From contig OZ010796.1 of the NCBI GenBank assembly GCA_963932465.1, positions 77,695,292-77,759,291 on the forward strand: DNA of 64,000 nucleotides, read 5' to 3'. The translations under genes were made by a program, and so were the position numbers. Shown here piece after piece: positions 27,348 through 37,900 of the stretch (the first letter of the stretch is position 1; every line of letters begins with the position of its first letter). The notes below the pieces were generated by a model. The model did not search any database, was not told where the DNA came from, and worked only from the letters and a program-made list of their open reading frames with translations. Source of the stretch: Maratus speciosus. Its lineage: Eukaryota > Arthropoda > Arachnida > Araneae > Salticidae.

Positions 27348-27635
27348 AGAAAGTAATTAAATAATAAATAAATAAGTAAATGAATAAAAACAATAAATAA
27401 ATAAATAGAAATAAAAGAAGAAGAAGGGTGAGAAAGAGAGCTGTTATTGTATTCGATTAGTGATAGCTAAAAATACATTTTATTTTGTTTAACATGAATT
27501 CAAAATCTTACTAAGAAAATATAGATTTTAGAGAGGCCTCCTAGATCAGATTTTTATTGTTTTTACCAATCTGTTATACGTCATCGAGTATAGTTATACA
27601 CTAAGGTTAATCAATTAAAGTTTTTAATAATCAAT
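27036..27635 (+). repeat. Two-copy tandem duplication (~380-bp offset) in AT-rich DNA
   Basis: A first copy at about 27,036-27,270 is matched by a second at about 27,418-27,630. Shared landmarks in order are GAAAGAGAG, TGTTATTGTATTC, TGATAGCTAAAAATACATTT, CTTACTAAGAAAATAT and a diverged CACTAAGRTTAAT. The copies are separated by a long A-run (from 27,316) and AAATA-type repeats. Confidence 0.75.
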
Positions 27636-28368
27636 GTAATATTGCATCTTTCTGCTTTAGTTTTGCATTTTCTTAATGTTCTCGTAAGTCAATAAATCTG
27701 ACATTTTTTTCTCATAAAAGTGAAAACATATACAATCATACACATATTCATGTGTGAATATTTGAATACATATCCATATATGTATATAATAAATATGAAT
27801 ATATACATGTCTGCATAAATTTTATGTATGTGTGTGTTTCTAATATACTTGAAAATCGCATATGGTTTAGATATCTGCTGTCATCTACTCTAATTTTCAT
27901 AAAATTCTTCAGATCACAATGCCATTCAGATATATCACTAATGTAGACAACATATATCAAAAAAAGAGAAAAAGATAGGAAATAGTATAGCTTCCAGATT
28001 CTAAGGATGACCAAAAACGTATACCTATGTTTCAGTTACGCATTATTACTAATAACTTGTATTTAAATTAAAACATTTTTGGTGTTATTTACATCCATTT
28101 TTGTGAAACTGTCATTTAATAACCCTTCCTATTCATAAGTTGATATGTCTATACTAAACATATATGCATGTAATGATTGGGTTTCTACAAAGTATATAGT
28201 ACAAAACAAAAGTTTATTTATGTCTAAAAAACCCAAGTTTTTATCTAATATAAATTGTTTTTTTTTTTTTCATATTTAATATCTCACTAGCTAGACATTG
28301 AAAACTGAAGAAAATTATTAACTACTAAGCTAAAACATTAATTATATGTTTAAATAATAATATTTATT
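27636..28368. other. AT-rich non-genic DNA
   Basis: I see no recognisable gene or element apart from short T-runs. The 88-codon minus-strand frame at 27,748-28,014 is low-complexity and hydrophobic, with no family resemblance. Confidence 0.6.
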
Positions 28369-28605
28369 GGGTTGGGTTGATTGTTGATGACCAATTATCT
28401 ACACGAGGGATATAGGCCCTAGGGGGAGTGCCTTCCGTGGAGGTCTTTCTAAGGGAACCTAATCCGTATTAACGCATGGAAATCCATGGTTCGAAGAAAA
28501 CCACGAAAACTCCGAACGATTAGGCCGACGGGCGCGATTGGGTTCGAACCCAGCACCTCCCGTCTACCAGCTTCGAGAGCAGAACCTCTCAGCCACTGGT
28601 AGGGC
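28369..28605 (-). mobile_element. tRNA-derived SINE with 13-bp target duplication
   Basis: On the minus strand the element begins near 28,605 with a tRNA-like head. It has an A-box-like GTGGCTGAGAGGT (28,584-28,596) and a B-box GGTTCGAACCC (about 28,540-28,550). An unrelated body follows, with landmarks GTTTTCTTCGAACCATGG and GGAAGGCACTCCCCCTAGGG, and the tail is CAACC-rich. The flanks carry an identical 13-bp AATAATATTTATT at 28,356-28,368 and 28,606-28,618, which is the hallmark of LINE-mediated insertion. The internal RNA polymerase III promoter looks intact, but expression is not shown. The element has markedly higher GC than its surroundings. Confidence 0.88.
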
Positions 28606-28970
28606 AATAATATTTATTAATATGAATTATAAATTAATATGAAATAATAATGTTAATTAATATAAATTATATACATTTAAAAATATATAATTTTATAATT
28701 ATAATACATATATTAATTATAATAATTACATATAATAATATAATAATAATTATATATAATAATATGTACATATTAATTAATTAATAATTAATGTAAGTTA
28801 TATATATTTAAATGAAAATATTAATTATACATATTTAAATAATTATTAGTTAATATAAATTATACATGTTAAAATATTTAAATATCAATATTAATTATAT
28901 ATTTAAATAGTGATAGTAATATGAGAAAAAGATATTATTATCATTATTTCAATGATTATTACTTGATATC

Positions 28971-29180
28971 AATTATGCATATTTAAATATTAATTAATTT
29001 GTTATATTTAAATGTCAATATTAATTATATATTTAAATAGTGATAATAATATAAGAAAAAAAAGAAAAACTTTAATTATGTAAGTAAAAGATTAACATAA
29101 TTAAAGATTTTCTTTTTTATTCTTACATTATTATCACTATTTAAATATATAATAATATTAAAATTTAAATATGCATAATT
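28971..29180. repeat. Long AT-rich palindrome, ~90-110-bp arms, 13-bp loop
   Basis: The left arm (about 28,971-29,081) ends AAAACTTTAATTATGT. The right arm (29,095 to about 29,180) begins ACATAATTAAAGATTTTC, its reverse complement with few changes. TTTAAATAGTGATAATAAT on the left pairs with ATTATTATCACTATTTAAA on the right. The outer parts, around AATTATGCATATTTAAA, pair with gaps. The rest of 28,619-29,340 is simple AT-rich sequence made of TTAATTA/AAATAT motifs with no gene. Confidence 0.85.
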
Positions 29181-29354
29181 AATATTAATTAATATTTTTA
29201 TTTAAATATATATAATTAATATTTTTATATTCCACTATTTTATAATTACAAATGAACCAGTAATTAGCAAAATTAATACTAGCAAATTAATAGAGATTTT
29301 TTATATATGAACGATAATACTTCACATGGTTAAAGCATAAGAACTTTAAAAAAT

Positions 29355-30215
29355 TGATTTTACTAATTTGATATCTTGATAGCTATCTCTTACAACAGGG
29401 CGATATCACAATTAACATTAAAAAAAAATTCATTTTATTTTAAGAATTATTGCATTTTAATAAATGTTCATTTAATTAATAAAAAAATAGAATTTAAAAA
29501 TTTATTTCAATTACTTAAATTTATTTAAAATTAAATTTTATGTAATACAGATTTAAATTAAATGTGATAACTTAAATGTAATTAAAATTTAAATGTCTAA
29601 TTGACAATAAAAAAAATTACAAAGCAACTGATCTTTATATGTTAAAGATCAAAACAAAATATACTAATTTGATATCTATTTCTTACAACAGGGAGGTATC
29701 ACAACTAACATAAGAATATTTTTAATTTTATTTTAAGAATTATTGCATTTTAATAAACGTTCATTTAATTATTAAAAAATAGAATTTAAAAATTTATTTG
29801 AATTATTCAAATTTATTTAAAATTTAATTTAATGTAATACAAATTTAAATTAAATTTTATAACTTAAATGTAATTAAAATTTAATAGTCTATTTAACAAA
29901 AGGAAAAAAACCTGGTCTTTATATGTTAAAGATCAAAACCATGGAAGTTCTTTGATCAAAACAAAATACTAATTTGATATCTATCTATTAGAACAAGTCG
30001 GTATCACAACTAACATAAAAATATTTTAAATTTCATTTTAAGAATTATTGCATTTTAATAAATATCCATTTAATTATTTAAAAATTTATTTGAATTATTT
30101 AAATTTATTTAAAATTAAATTTTATAACTTTATTGTCATTTAAATTTAAATGTCTAATTGACAATTTAAAAAAATACAAAACAACTGATCTTTATATGTT
30201 AAAGATCAAAACGAA
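29355..30215 (+). repeat. Three-copy ~300-bp AT-rich tandem repeat
   Basis: Three copies carry CTAATTTGATATCT, then ACAACAGGGNGRTATCACAA (a diverged form in copy 3), then AAGAATTATTGCATTTTAAT, then CTGATCTTTATATGTTAAAG with variants. The GATATCACAA-type core sits at about 29,393, 29,685 and 29,990, giving spacings near 295-305 bp. Copies differ mainly by A/T indels and one internal deletion. No coding potential is seen. Confidence 0.85.
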
Positions 30216-30560
30216 AATCTACAAATAGGACACAACTCACAAACTAACTATTTCAAAGATTGTGCTTTGACCACCGCGCTATGACGGTCGTACGTCCATT
30301 CCACCTTCAACGAAGACCCTCGTGTACCACAAAAATGTAAACATAACATCCGAACCAGCAATAATGCGCGAGAAAATGCGCAGATCTGTTTTGGGAGGAT
30401 TTCGAATCTTTGAGGCGGAATGTGCTAGTGGTCGGAACTAGAGAAACTCCAATGGATAAGAGAAACGACATGATGGCAATAAATTCTGATTGGTCCAAAG
30501 CTGTTTTCAACCGCCGCGGGCGATCGACTGCAGCGCTTCCATAGACATTACACAGGACGA
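30216..30560. repeat. GC-richer dispersed repeat segment
   Basis: This moderate-GC segment has partial copies elsewhere. AATGCGCAGATC (about 30,375) matches the inverse of 26,676-26,708. The stretch around AGAGAAACTCCAATGGATAA (about 30,441) matches the inverse of about 34,450-34,490. Near 30,258-30,290 there is a minus-strand tRNA-like string, TAGCGCGGTGGTCAAAGCAC, without a clear B-box. The 67-codon minus-strand frame here has no recognisable family. Confidence 0.5.
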
Positions 30561-31011
30561 AAATAGAGAGTTTTTAAATTTATGTAATTCATAATATTTT
30601 GACGCTTGTTTAGATTTTTAACACCAATTTTCAGGCTCAGAAATGTTTATATTATGGATATAAGCACAATTTTGTCTAAGAATTTCGCAATTTTCTTGAA
30701 CAAATATTTTTTTCCTTCCTTAAGTTTCGTTTTCATTCTGTCAGCACCAGCATTATTCTTTCTTTTCCTGGTTATATTTTAAGATATATATATATAATTT
30801 GGATTATTTTTATTTCTATGACTGAAATATATATATATCCTTGCTTTGTTTCAGTGTAATCGAATCACAAGTATTTTTTTTTCCTATTTTCTGTCCTCAG
30901 TAACGAAAATAGGTGTTGGCGAAGAATGAAAAATCGCCAAGCGCGAAATCCTCCTATGAACTTATCTTGGGAGTAATAGAGTCGTTTCGTAAACTTCACA
31001 TAGATGATTTG

Positions 31012-31064
31012 GGGTAATGGTTAAAGTACATGTCTGGTAAGTTAAAGGTAGCGGGTTCGATCCT
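31012..31064 (+). other. tRNA-like pol III promoter pair (SINE head or tRNA relic)
   Basis: GGGTAATGGTTAAAGTACAT resembles a tRNA D-arm/A-box and GGGTTCGATCC (about 31,053-31,063) is a near-consensus B-box about 30 bp further on. A TTTTT run follows at about 31,076. I cannot fold a convincing acceptor stem, so a functional tRNA gene is unlikely. A truncated SINE or tRNA pseudogene is more plausible. Confidence 0.5.
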
Positions 31065-31526
31065 CTTGACTTCCATTTTTAAAATTTTGTTTCTTTATTG
31101 ATTTGTTACCAGTTACTCTGATTTTTTTTAATCGATTCTTGTCAATAAAACTAAATTTATTTATATATTTATTTTTGATAATTTATTATCAGTTAATAAA
31201 ATATTATAATTTTTTAAATCGGTTCTTCTTAATAAAACTAAGTTTTTGTATTTAATATCACCCAAGGGCTATATTTTAATAATTAAAAACAAACATATAT
31301 TTTAATGCAATAACATCGAATAAAATTACAATTTAAAACATGTTTATGAATTTAAAATATGTTTCTGTCGTAATTTTAACAACATAAAAATATCTAATCA
31401 CTAGAAGTAACATAATATAGTGTTCATTTTTATTAAATTAAGAATAATGCTTCATACATCAAATACGCATATAAATTCAAAACAATTTTGGGAGGATGGG
31501 TACGTATGTATTAAGTTGGAAATTAA

Positions 31527-31530
<4 letters not shown>

Positions 31531-31569
<39 letters not shown>
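31531..31569. repeat. (TA)n microsatellite
   Basis: An uninterrupted alternation of T and A over about 39 bp lies in AT-rich DNA. Apart from the tRNA-like string, the rest of 30,561-32,519 shows no gene. It includes a small duplication around ATAAAACTAA near 31,145 and 31,231. Confidence 0.9.
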
Positions 31570-31572
<3 letters not shown>

Positions 31573-32519
31573 AGGGGAGGGTTGTCAAAGGAGATTAAAG
31601 GTGGAAATTTTCTGAAGTGTTAATTTAGAAGATCATTTTTTGTTCTTCTTATCTTACTGCACAATACCAAATAGAGAAAAAAAAGGGAGTTAAAAAAATT
31701 TAAACGAAGTTGCGCTCTCCATTCGACAAATAAATCTGTGTTATCAGTCATCATTGTGGAGCGATCGATTATAATTAAAAATGTAATATATTTATAGGAA
31801 AACTAAAAACGATATTCGATTCTAAAGAACTGGAATATAAAATTTCATGCATGACTACCTGCAAATTTCATGCATTTTAAGACACACCATGAGATCCTGA
31901 ATGTGTGACTTCGTGAAATATGTTTATTTATATAATTATTTATTAATTTCCTAGGCATCCTTAAAATAAATTGTGTATGGAGATAACCAATATACATTTT
32001 AGAGGGGATTATACATGTTTTTTATGTAATGTCGGTTGAAGTATATATTTATGAGCAATATGTATATGCAAATATATGTATGAGCTAAGTTCTAAGCCTT
32101 AACCACAAAATCCCCCCCTCCCCCCCAAGAAAAAATATAAACATTTATGGCCGTTTAAATTCCCATAGTTTTAAAAATTAACACTAAGAAACTCCTGAAA
32201 ATATAGAAATATTTTTTTTTAATATATTGTAAAATAATATTAAAATGCATAAATATATGAATACATTTTATCTAAGTGCAATGAAAACCATTGGACTGAA
32301 TTTCCGGATGCGACACCGCAGAAAAGGGAAACGTTGCTTTCTGAGACAGCAATAATCTATAATTCAAGATGTAATTCGCTTATAAGGAAAAAAAAAAAAA
32401 AACTGTTACATTGAAAATCCTTTTAATAATCGTACATGAAGAATCGTGCTTTTATGTTTAAAAATGATTCAGAAAGTTTCGCGTTGTTCAAGGATGGAAT
32501 TCTTCTTTGGAGAATCGCC

Positions 32520-32951
32520 TTAAGGCTGTTCTTAACTGCTCTGCTCAACAAGCGCAAAATGTTTTGACACATTTACAAATTCATTTTTTAATGGAAAGGT
32601 ATAAAATTGCAAAGACTGGCCATGGAAGCAATTTGGAATCGAGCTGTTTTTTCCATTTTTTGATCAATCAATTACCTATTGAGTTATAAGCAATTTCGAT
32701 CACGTGATAAACACTTTTTTCGACCTTTTTGAGTGCTCTTTCTTCCTTCGCGCGGAAATTCGGTTCAAAACACTCACTTTGACATTATTTTCTGAAAGAT
32801 CTATTACGTTTGCAAAAAAAAAATGAAAAAAAACAAAAACAACTCAATTACATAGTTTCTGAACAACAACACCAACTCATGTATTTTCGAACAAAAATAA
32901 ATTAAAACTTATGTCAGAAAGTTGCCCTTTTGGATTTGAGAACACCCTTAA
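32520..32951 (+). mobile_element. TTAA-flanked non-autonomous element (family T), copy 1
   Basis: The element is bounded by TTAA at 32,520-32,523 and 32,948-32,951. It starts TTAAGGCTGTTCTTAA and ends TTGAGAACACCCTTAA, giving short terminal inverted repeats. Internal landmarks are GGTATAAAATTG, TTGATCAATCAATTACC, TTTCGATCACGTGATAAACA, CTTTCTTCCTTCG, TCGGTTCAAAACACTCACTT and TATTTTCTGAAAGATCTATT. Related copies lie at 47,531, 48,636 and 59,777, with a half copy at 40,970. No transposase is encoded. A TTAA target fits piggyBac-like or Kolobok-like mobilisation, which I cannot separate from sequence alone. Confidence 0.8.
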
Positions 32952-34430
32952 GTAAATTAAGGATGGAGACAACCAATGTAAATAGAATACAAGTTTTTTT
33001 TTTTTAAGTATTTCACAATATTTTTTTCTTTTTTCCTCAGGAATTTTGAAGGTTGTTTTCAAATTCAAACTAATTACTTTCTACCATATTCACGAGGTTT
33101 TTTTTATCCGCAAATGTATACGAATCTGCAAATATTCTTTTCCACTTGTGAGAAATCGAATAGCTTTTCCCGTTTTTCGATAAATAGAAAAGTCTTCTCC
33201 TAAAATGGCAATAAGAATTGCACATTCTGTCAATTTGTAAGGCACATGTCATGAAAAGTTCGTCATAGTCGACTAATTTATTGTAATTGAAGGTGTGTCA
33301 AATTTTTAGAAAAATGGAAAACGCAGTGCCATTGTTTGGCGAAAGAGATCGGCATTTTTGGGAAAGCACAATACCAAAAAAAAAAAAAAAAAAAAGAGAG
33401 ACCACCTTTAATACATTGTTAAATGGCATATGTTCATAGTTTTTTTTATATTTTGGACAATATATAGGAGATATGTTCTAAATTTGAATATTCATAAAAA
33501 TATCCATTTTAGTTGAAGGATGCTAAATTTATAAAGTTTTAAAAATAAACGCTAAAATTTCGTTATCAAAATCCCGAAGTTCGAGGAATATTAAAAAATG
33601 TTTCTGATTATTAATGCGATTATGAATTCTGTTTTTGTAAGATCACTTAGTGATCCTATTTCTTTTAATATATGTTTGTTTAATACAAATTATAGGGATG
33701 GAGACAATTAAATGGAGATATTAAATTTTTGAGTGCTTTTAAAATATATGCGATATATAAAAATGTAAAAAATAATTGTTTTAAAAAATGCTTGGGGTTA
33801 ACATTTATATTTTGTATTTTTCGGCCCAAATAGATTCACAGACACACAAAAGTTAACATAGATGGTTGTTAAATTCAAAAGGTTTAGAAAATTAACGATA
33901 AACCATACGCCCCCCCCCCCCCCCCTTCCTGCAAGCGAAGAAATGCTAGAAAAATTTTATTGATTAAAAGTTTGCATAAGAGCATGGATAGTTTTTTATT
34001 CCTTTAAAAATGTATTGTAAAATAGTACTGAAATGTGTAATTTCAGTTATTCAATTCGATGAGTTGAGTGATTTGATTTACCATATTTTTATAAAAAGTC
34101 TAATGAGAAAGTCAATAAATAAATATCTATTGTTAGATTCTAAATAATCAATTTAAAATCAATATTAAATGTGTTTATGAATAGAGAAATTTCCCTTAGA
34201 GCAACTTTTATTATAATATGCACAAAAACAGAAATAAACCCACAATTTGCAATATTTTGATTCGTTCTAAAAAATGAAGAAAATTATTTTTTTTACTCTG
34301 TTCCATTTCGCAAGAACGCGCATTAAAATAATAATAATAATAATAATAAAAGTAACCAAAGAGCGAGAATGCGCCAAGTGTGGAAGATGAGCTTTGCATG
34401 ATTTTTTCTTCCAAGGGACACTTTTCTTTC
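32952..34430. other. AT-rich non-genic DNA with simple repeats
   Basis: This stretch contains an A-run near 33,377-33,395, a C-run at 33,910-33,925 and an (AAT)n tract near 34,326-34,349. The open frames are short and without family features. I recognise no gene here. Confidence 0.6.
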
Positions 34431-34939
34431 ACAGAGCATGCGCACTTGCGCTCATGACATTTCTCTTACAAGTTGGAGTTTCTCTAGTCGGAACAGGTTC
34501 GACCCCATGCAGAGCCAAAGAAATTGAAGCGTGAAGAAGGGAAACTCATAGACGCAATGTAAATCCCCAACGCTCAGCGAAACAGTGCAAACAGCTAAGC
34601 TTTAGAAGTCGCATAAAGGGGCGAAAGATAACACGGGGTTTACTTGGCGCGCTTTTGCGTGATCGCCAGAAATTATCGCGAAAATTATCTAAATGTGAGG
34701 AGTAACGCTGTGCTCATCGCTGTCCCCTGTCCGCGCGAAAGCAGTGCGCTCCCCTCCCCCTTCTTTTCGTGGATGGAGGCAGAGCCACCGTCACATCATT
34801 GAATCCTAATCGCGGAACACTTCATAGGAAGAGCCCGTGCTCGGAAACTAATGAGGCGGACTCCACACCGGCTTACTTTAGCGGGTACCGAAACTGAGAA
34901 ACTCCTATAAATGTTATCTCTGCGATTTCAGTCCACGGA
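34431..34939. other. GC-richer island of unknown nature
   Basis: About 500 bp of clearly higher GC sits between AT-rich DNA and satellite B. Landmarks include GCGCGCTTTTGCGTGATCGC (starting near 34,648), CTGTCCGCGCGAAAGCAGTG and GCTCCCCTCCCCC. Its left edge repeats, inverted, part of the segment at 30,430-30,480. No long open frame and no RNA structure is recognised. It could be a decayed transposon, a promoter remnant or the flank of the satellite. Confidence 0.45.
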
Positions 34940-37900
34940 ATCATAGGGTAAAACACTGTGATCGTAAATCTTTTATTAATGACAAAAAATCAAAGCGGAA
35001 CGTAAAAAATCTCGAAAAATCGGTAAAAATCGCATTAAAAATAGCTAGAAGGCAAAATTTACTACATTAGGCTAACAGTTTGAAACGAAATTCTTATTAA
35101 GAATGTCGAAAAACCGTCATGAGACTCGAAAAACCGCTAAAAGTTGCATTGAAAAATGCACTAAAAATCGCTCAATATTAAAATATTGACAGGAGTCAAA
35201 ATGCACTCTAATGGAGTAAAACATGGTAATTTCAAGGCTTTCACGAAGGACAAAATATCGACGCGAACCGTAGAAGATAATGAAAAATCCCTAACAATCA
35301 TATTAAAAATTGATAAAGTTCAAAACTCGTAGATGGCAAAATTTACTATATTAGACTAAAAGTTTGAAACAAAATTCATTTTCCGAATGTCAAAAAATCG
35401 CCGTGGGACTTGAAAAACCGCTAAAAACCGCATTGAAAAATGCATTAAAAATTGCTAAATCTAAAAGTACTCCAGGAGTAAAAATTTACTCTAATCAGGT
35501 AAAACATTGTAATCATAAATTTTTCATGAATGACAAAAAATCAACGCGGAGCATAAAAAATCCCGAAAAATCGCTAAAAATCACATTAAAAATTGCTACT
35601 GTTCAAAAATTGTAGATAGTGAAATTTTCTATATTAGGCTAAAAGTTTGAAATCAAATTCCTTTTTTAAATGTCAAAAAACTACTGTGGGGATCGAAAGA
35701 ATGCTAAAAATCGAATTGAAAAATGTATTAAAAATCGCATTGAAAAATGTATTAAAAATCGTTAAATATTAAAAAATTGCAGAAGTCAAAATTTACTCTG
35801 ATGGGTAAAACATTGCAATTGGAAATTTTTCGAGAATGGTAAAAAATCGACGCGGAACGTAAAAAATCTTGAAAAATTGCTAAAAATCGCATTAAAATTG
35901 CTAACATTTAAAATCGCTAAAATTTAAAATCGTAAATAGCGAAATTTACTATATTAGGCAAAGAGTTTTAAACCAAATTCTTTTTTAAATGTCAAAAAGT
36001 CATTATGGGGATAGAAAAAACGCTTAAAATCTCATTGAAAAAATAAATTAAAATCGTTAAATTTAAAAAACCGCAGGGGTTAAATTTACTCGAATGGGGG
36101 TAAAACATTGTAAAAAGTAATATTCCATGAATGATAAAAAATTGACGCTAAACGCAAAAAAATCGAAAATTCGCTAAAAATCCTATTGAAAATCGCATTA
36201 AAAATCGCTAAAATTCAAAATTCGTTGCAGACTAAATTTAGTACATTAGGCTAAAAATTGAAACAAAGTTTCTTTTACAAATATAAAAAAATTGCCGCAA
36301 AATGTGAGAAAACACTAAAAATCGCAGAAAAATGCATTAAAAATCGCTAGCTATAATAAGGGTAAAAATTCACTCTAATCGGGTAAAATTCTGCAATCGT
36401 AAGTTTTTCATGAATTACAAAAAGTCAGCACGGAACATAAAAAATCTCGAAAAATCGCTAAAAATCGTATTAAAAATCGCTAAAATTCAAAAATCGTACA
36501 TGGTGAAATGTACTATAATAGGCTAAAAGTTTGAAACCAAATTTCTTTTTTAAATGCCAAAAAATCACTGTGAGGATCGAAAAAATTCTAAAAATCGAAT
36601 TGAAAAATGAATTAAAAATCGCTAAATATTAAAAAATCGCGGAAGTCAAAATTTACTCTAATGGGCTAAACATTGCAATCGGAAATCTTTCGTGAACGTT
36701 AAAAAAATGACGTGGCACGTAAAAAAAACTTGGAAAATCGCATTAAAATCGTTAAAATTTAAAATCGTAAATGGCGAAATTTACTATATTAGGCTAAAAG
36801 TTTGAAATCAAATTCCTCTTTTAAATGTCAAAAAGTCACTGTTGGGATCGAAAAAACGCTCAATATCTCACTGAAAAATGCATTAAAAATCGCTAAATAT
36901 TAAAAAATCGCAGGGGTCAAATTCACTTTAATGGGGTAAAACATTGTAATCGGTAATACTTCATGAATGACAAAAAATCGACGCTAAACGCAAAAACTTT
37001 CGAAAATTAGCTAAAAATCACATTGGAAATCGCATTAAAAATCGATGAAGTTCAAACATCGTTGCAGACAAAATTTAGTACATTAGGCTAAAAGTTTGAA
37101 ACGAAGTTCCTTTGACTAATATAAAAAAAATAGCCACAAAATGCGAAAAAACACTAAAAATCGCTAAATATAATAAGTGTAAAAATTTACTCAAACCGGG
37201 TAAAAAACTGCAATCTTAAATTTTTCTTGAATTACAAAAAGTCAGCACGGAACATAAAAATCTCGAATAATCGCTAAATCAAGCATTAAAAATCGCTAAA
37301 ATTCAAAAATCGTAGATGGTGAAATTTACTATATTAGGCTAAATGTTTGAAACCAAATTTATTTTTTAAAATGTCAAAAAATCACTTGAGGATCGAAAAA
37401 ATTCCAAAAATGGAATTGAAAAATAAAGTAAAAGTCGCATTGAAATATTTATTAAAAATCGCTAAATATTAAAAAATCGCAGAAGTCAAAATTTACTCTA
37501 ATCGGTTAAACATTGCAATCGAAAATCTTTCGTGAATGTTAAAAAATTGACGCGGCACGTAAAAAATGTTGGAAAGTCGCAATAAAATCGTTAAAATTTA
37601 AAATCGCAAATTGCGAAATTTACTATATTAGGCTAAAAGTTTGAAATCAAATTCCTCTTTCAAATGTCAAAAAGTCACTGTGGGGATCGAAAAAACGCTC
37701 AATATCTCATTGAAAAATGCATTAAAAATCGCTAAATGTTAAAAAATCGCAGGGGTCAATCTCACTTTAATGGGGTAAAACATTGTATAATAATTGTAAC
37801 ATAACATATAAAATAATAGCCACAAAATGCGAAAAAACACTAAAAATAGCTGAAAAATGCTTTAAAAATCTCTAAATATAATAAGAGTAAAAATTTACTC

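Noticed and set aside
35364..35615. An 83-codon lysine-rich frame in satellite B
   Set aside because: It is a by-product of AAAAATCGC repeats and is not maintained in neighbouring units.
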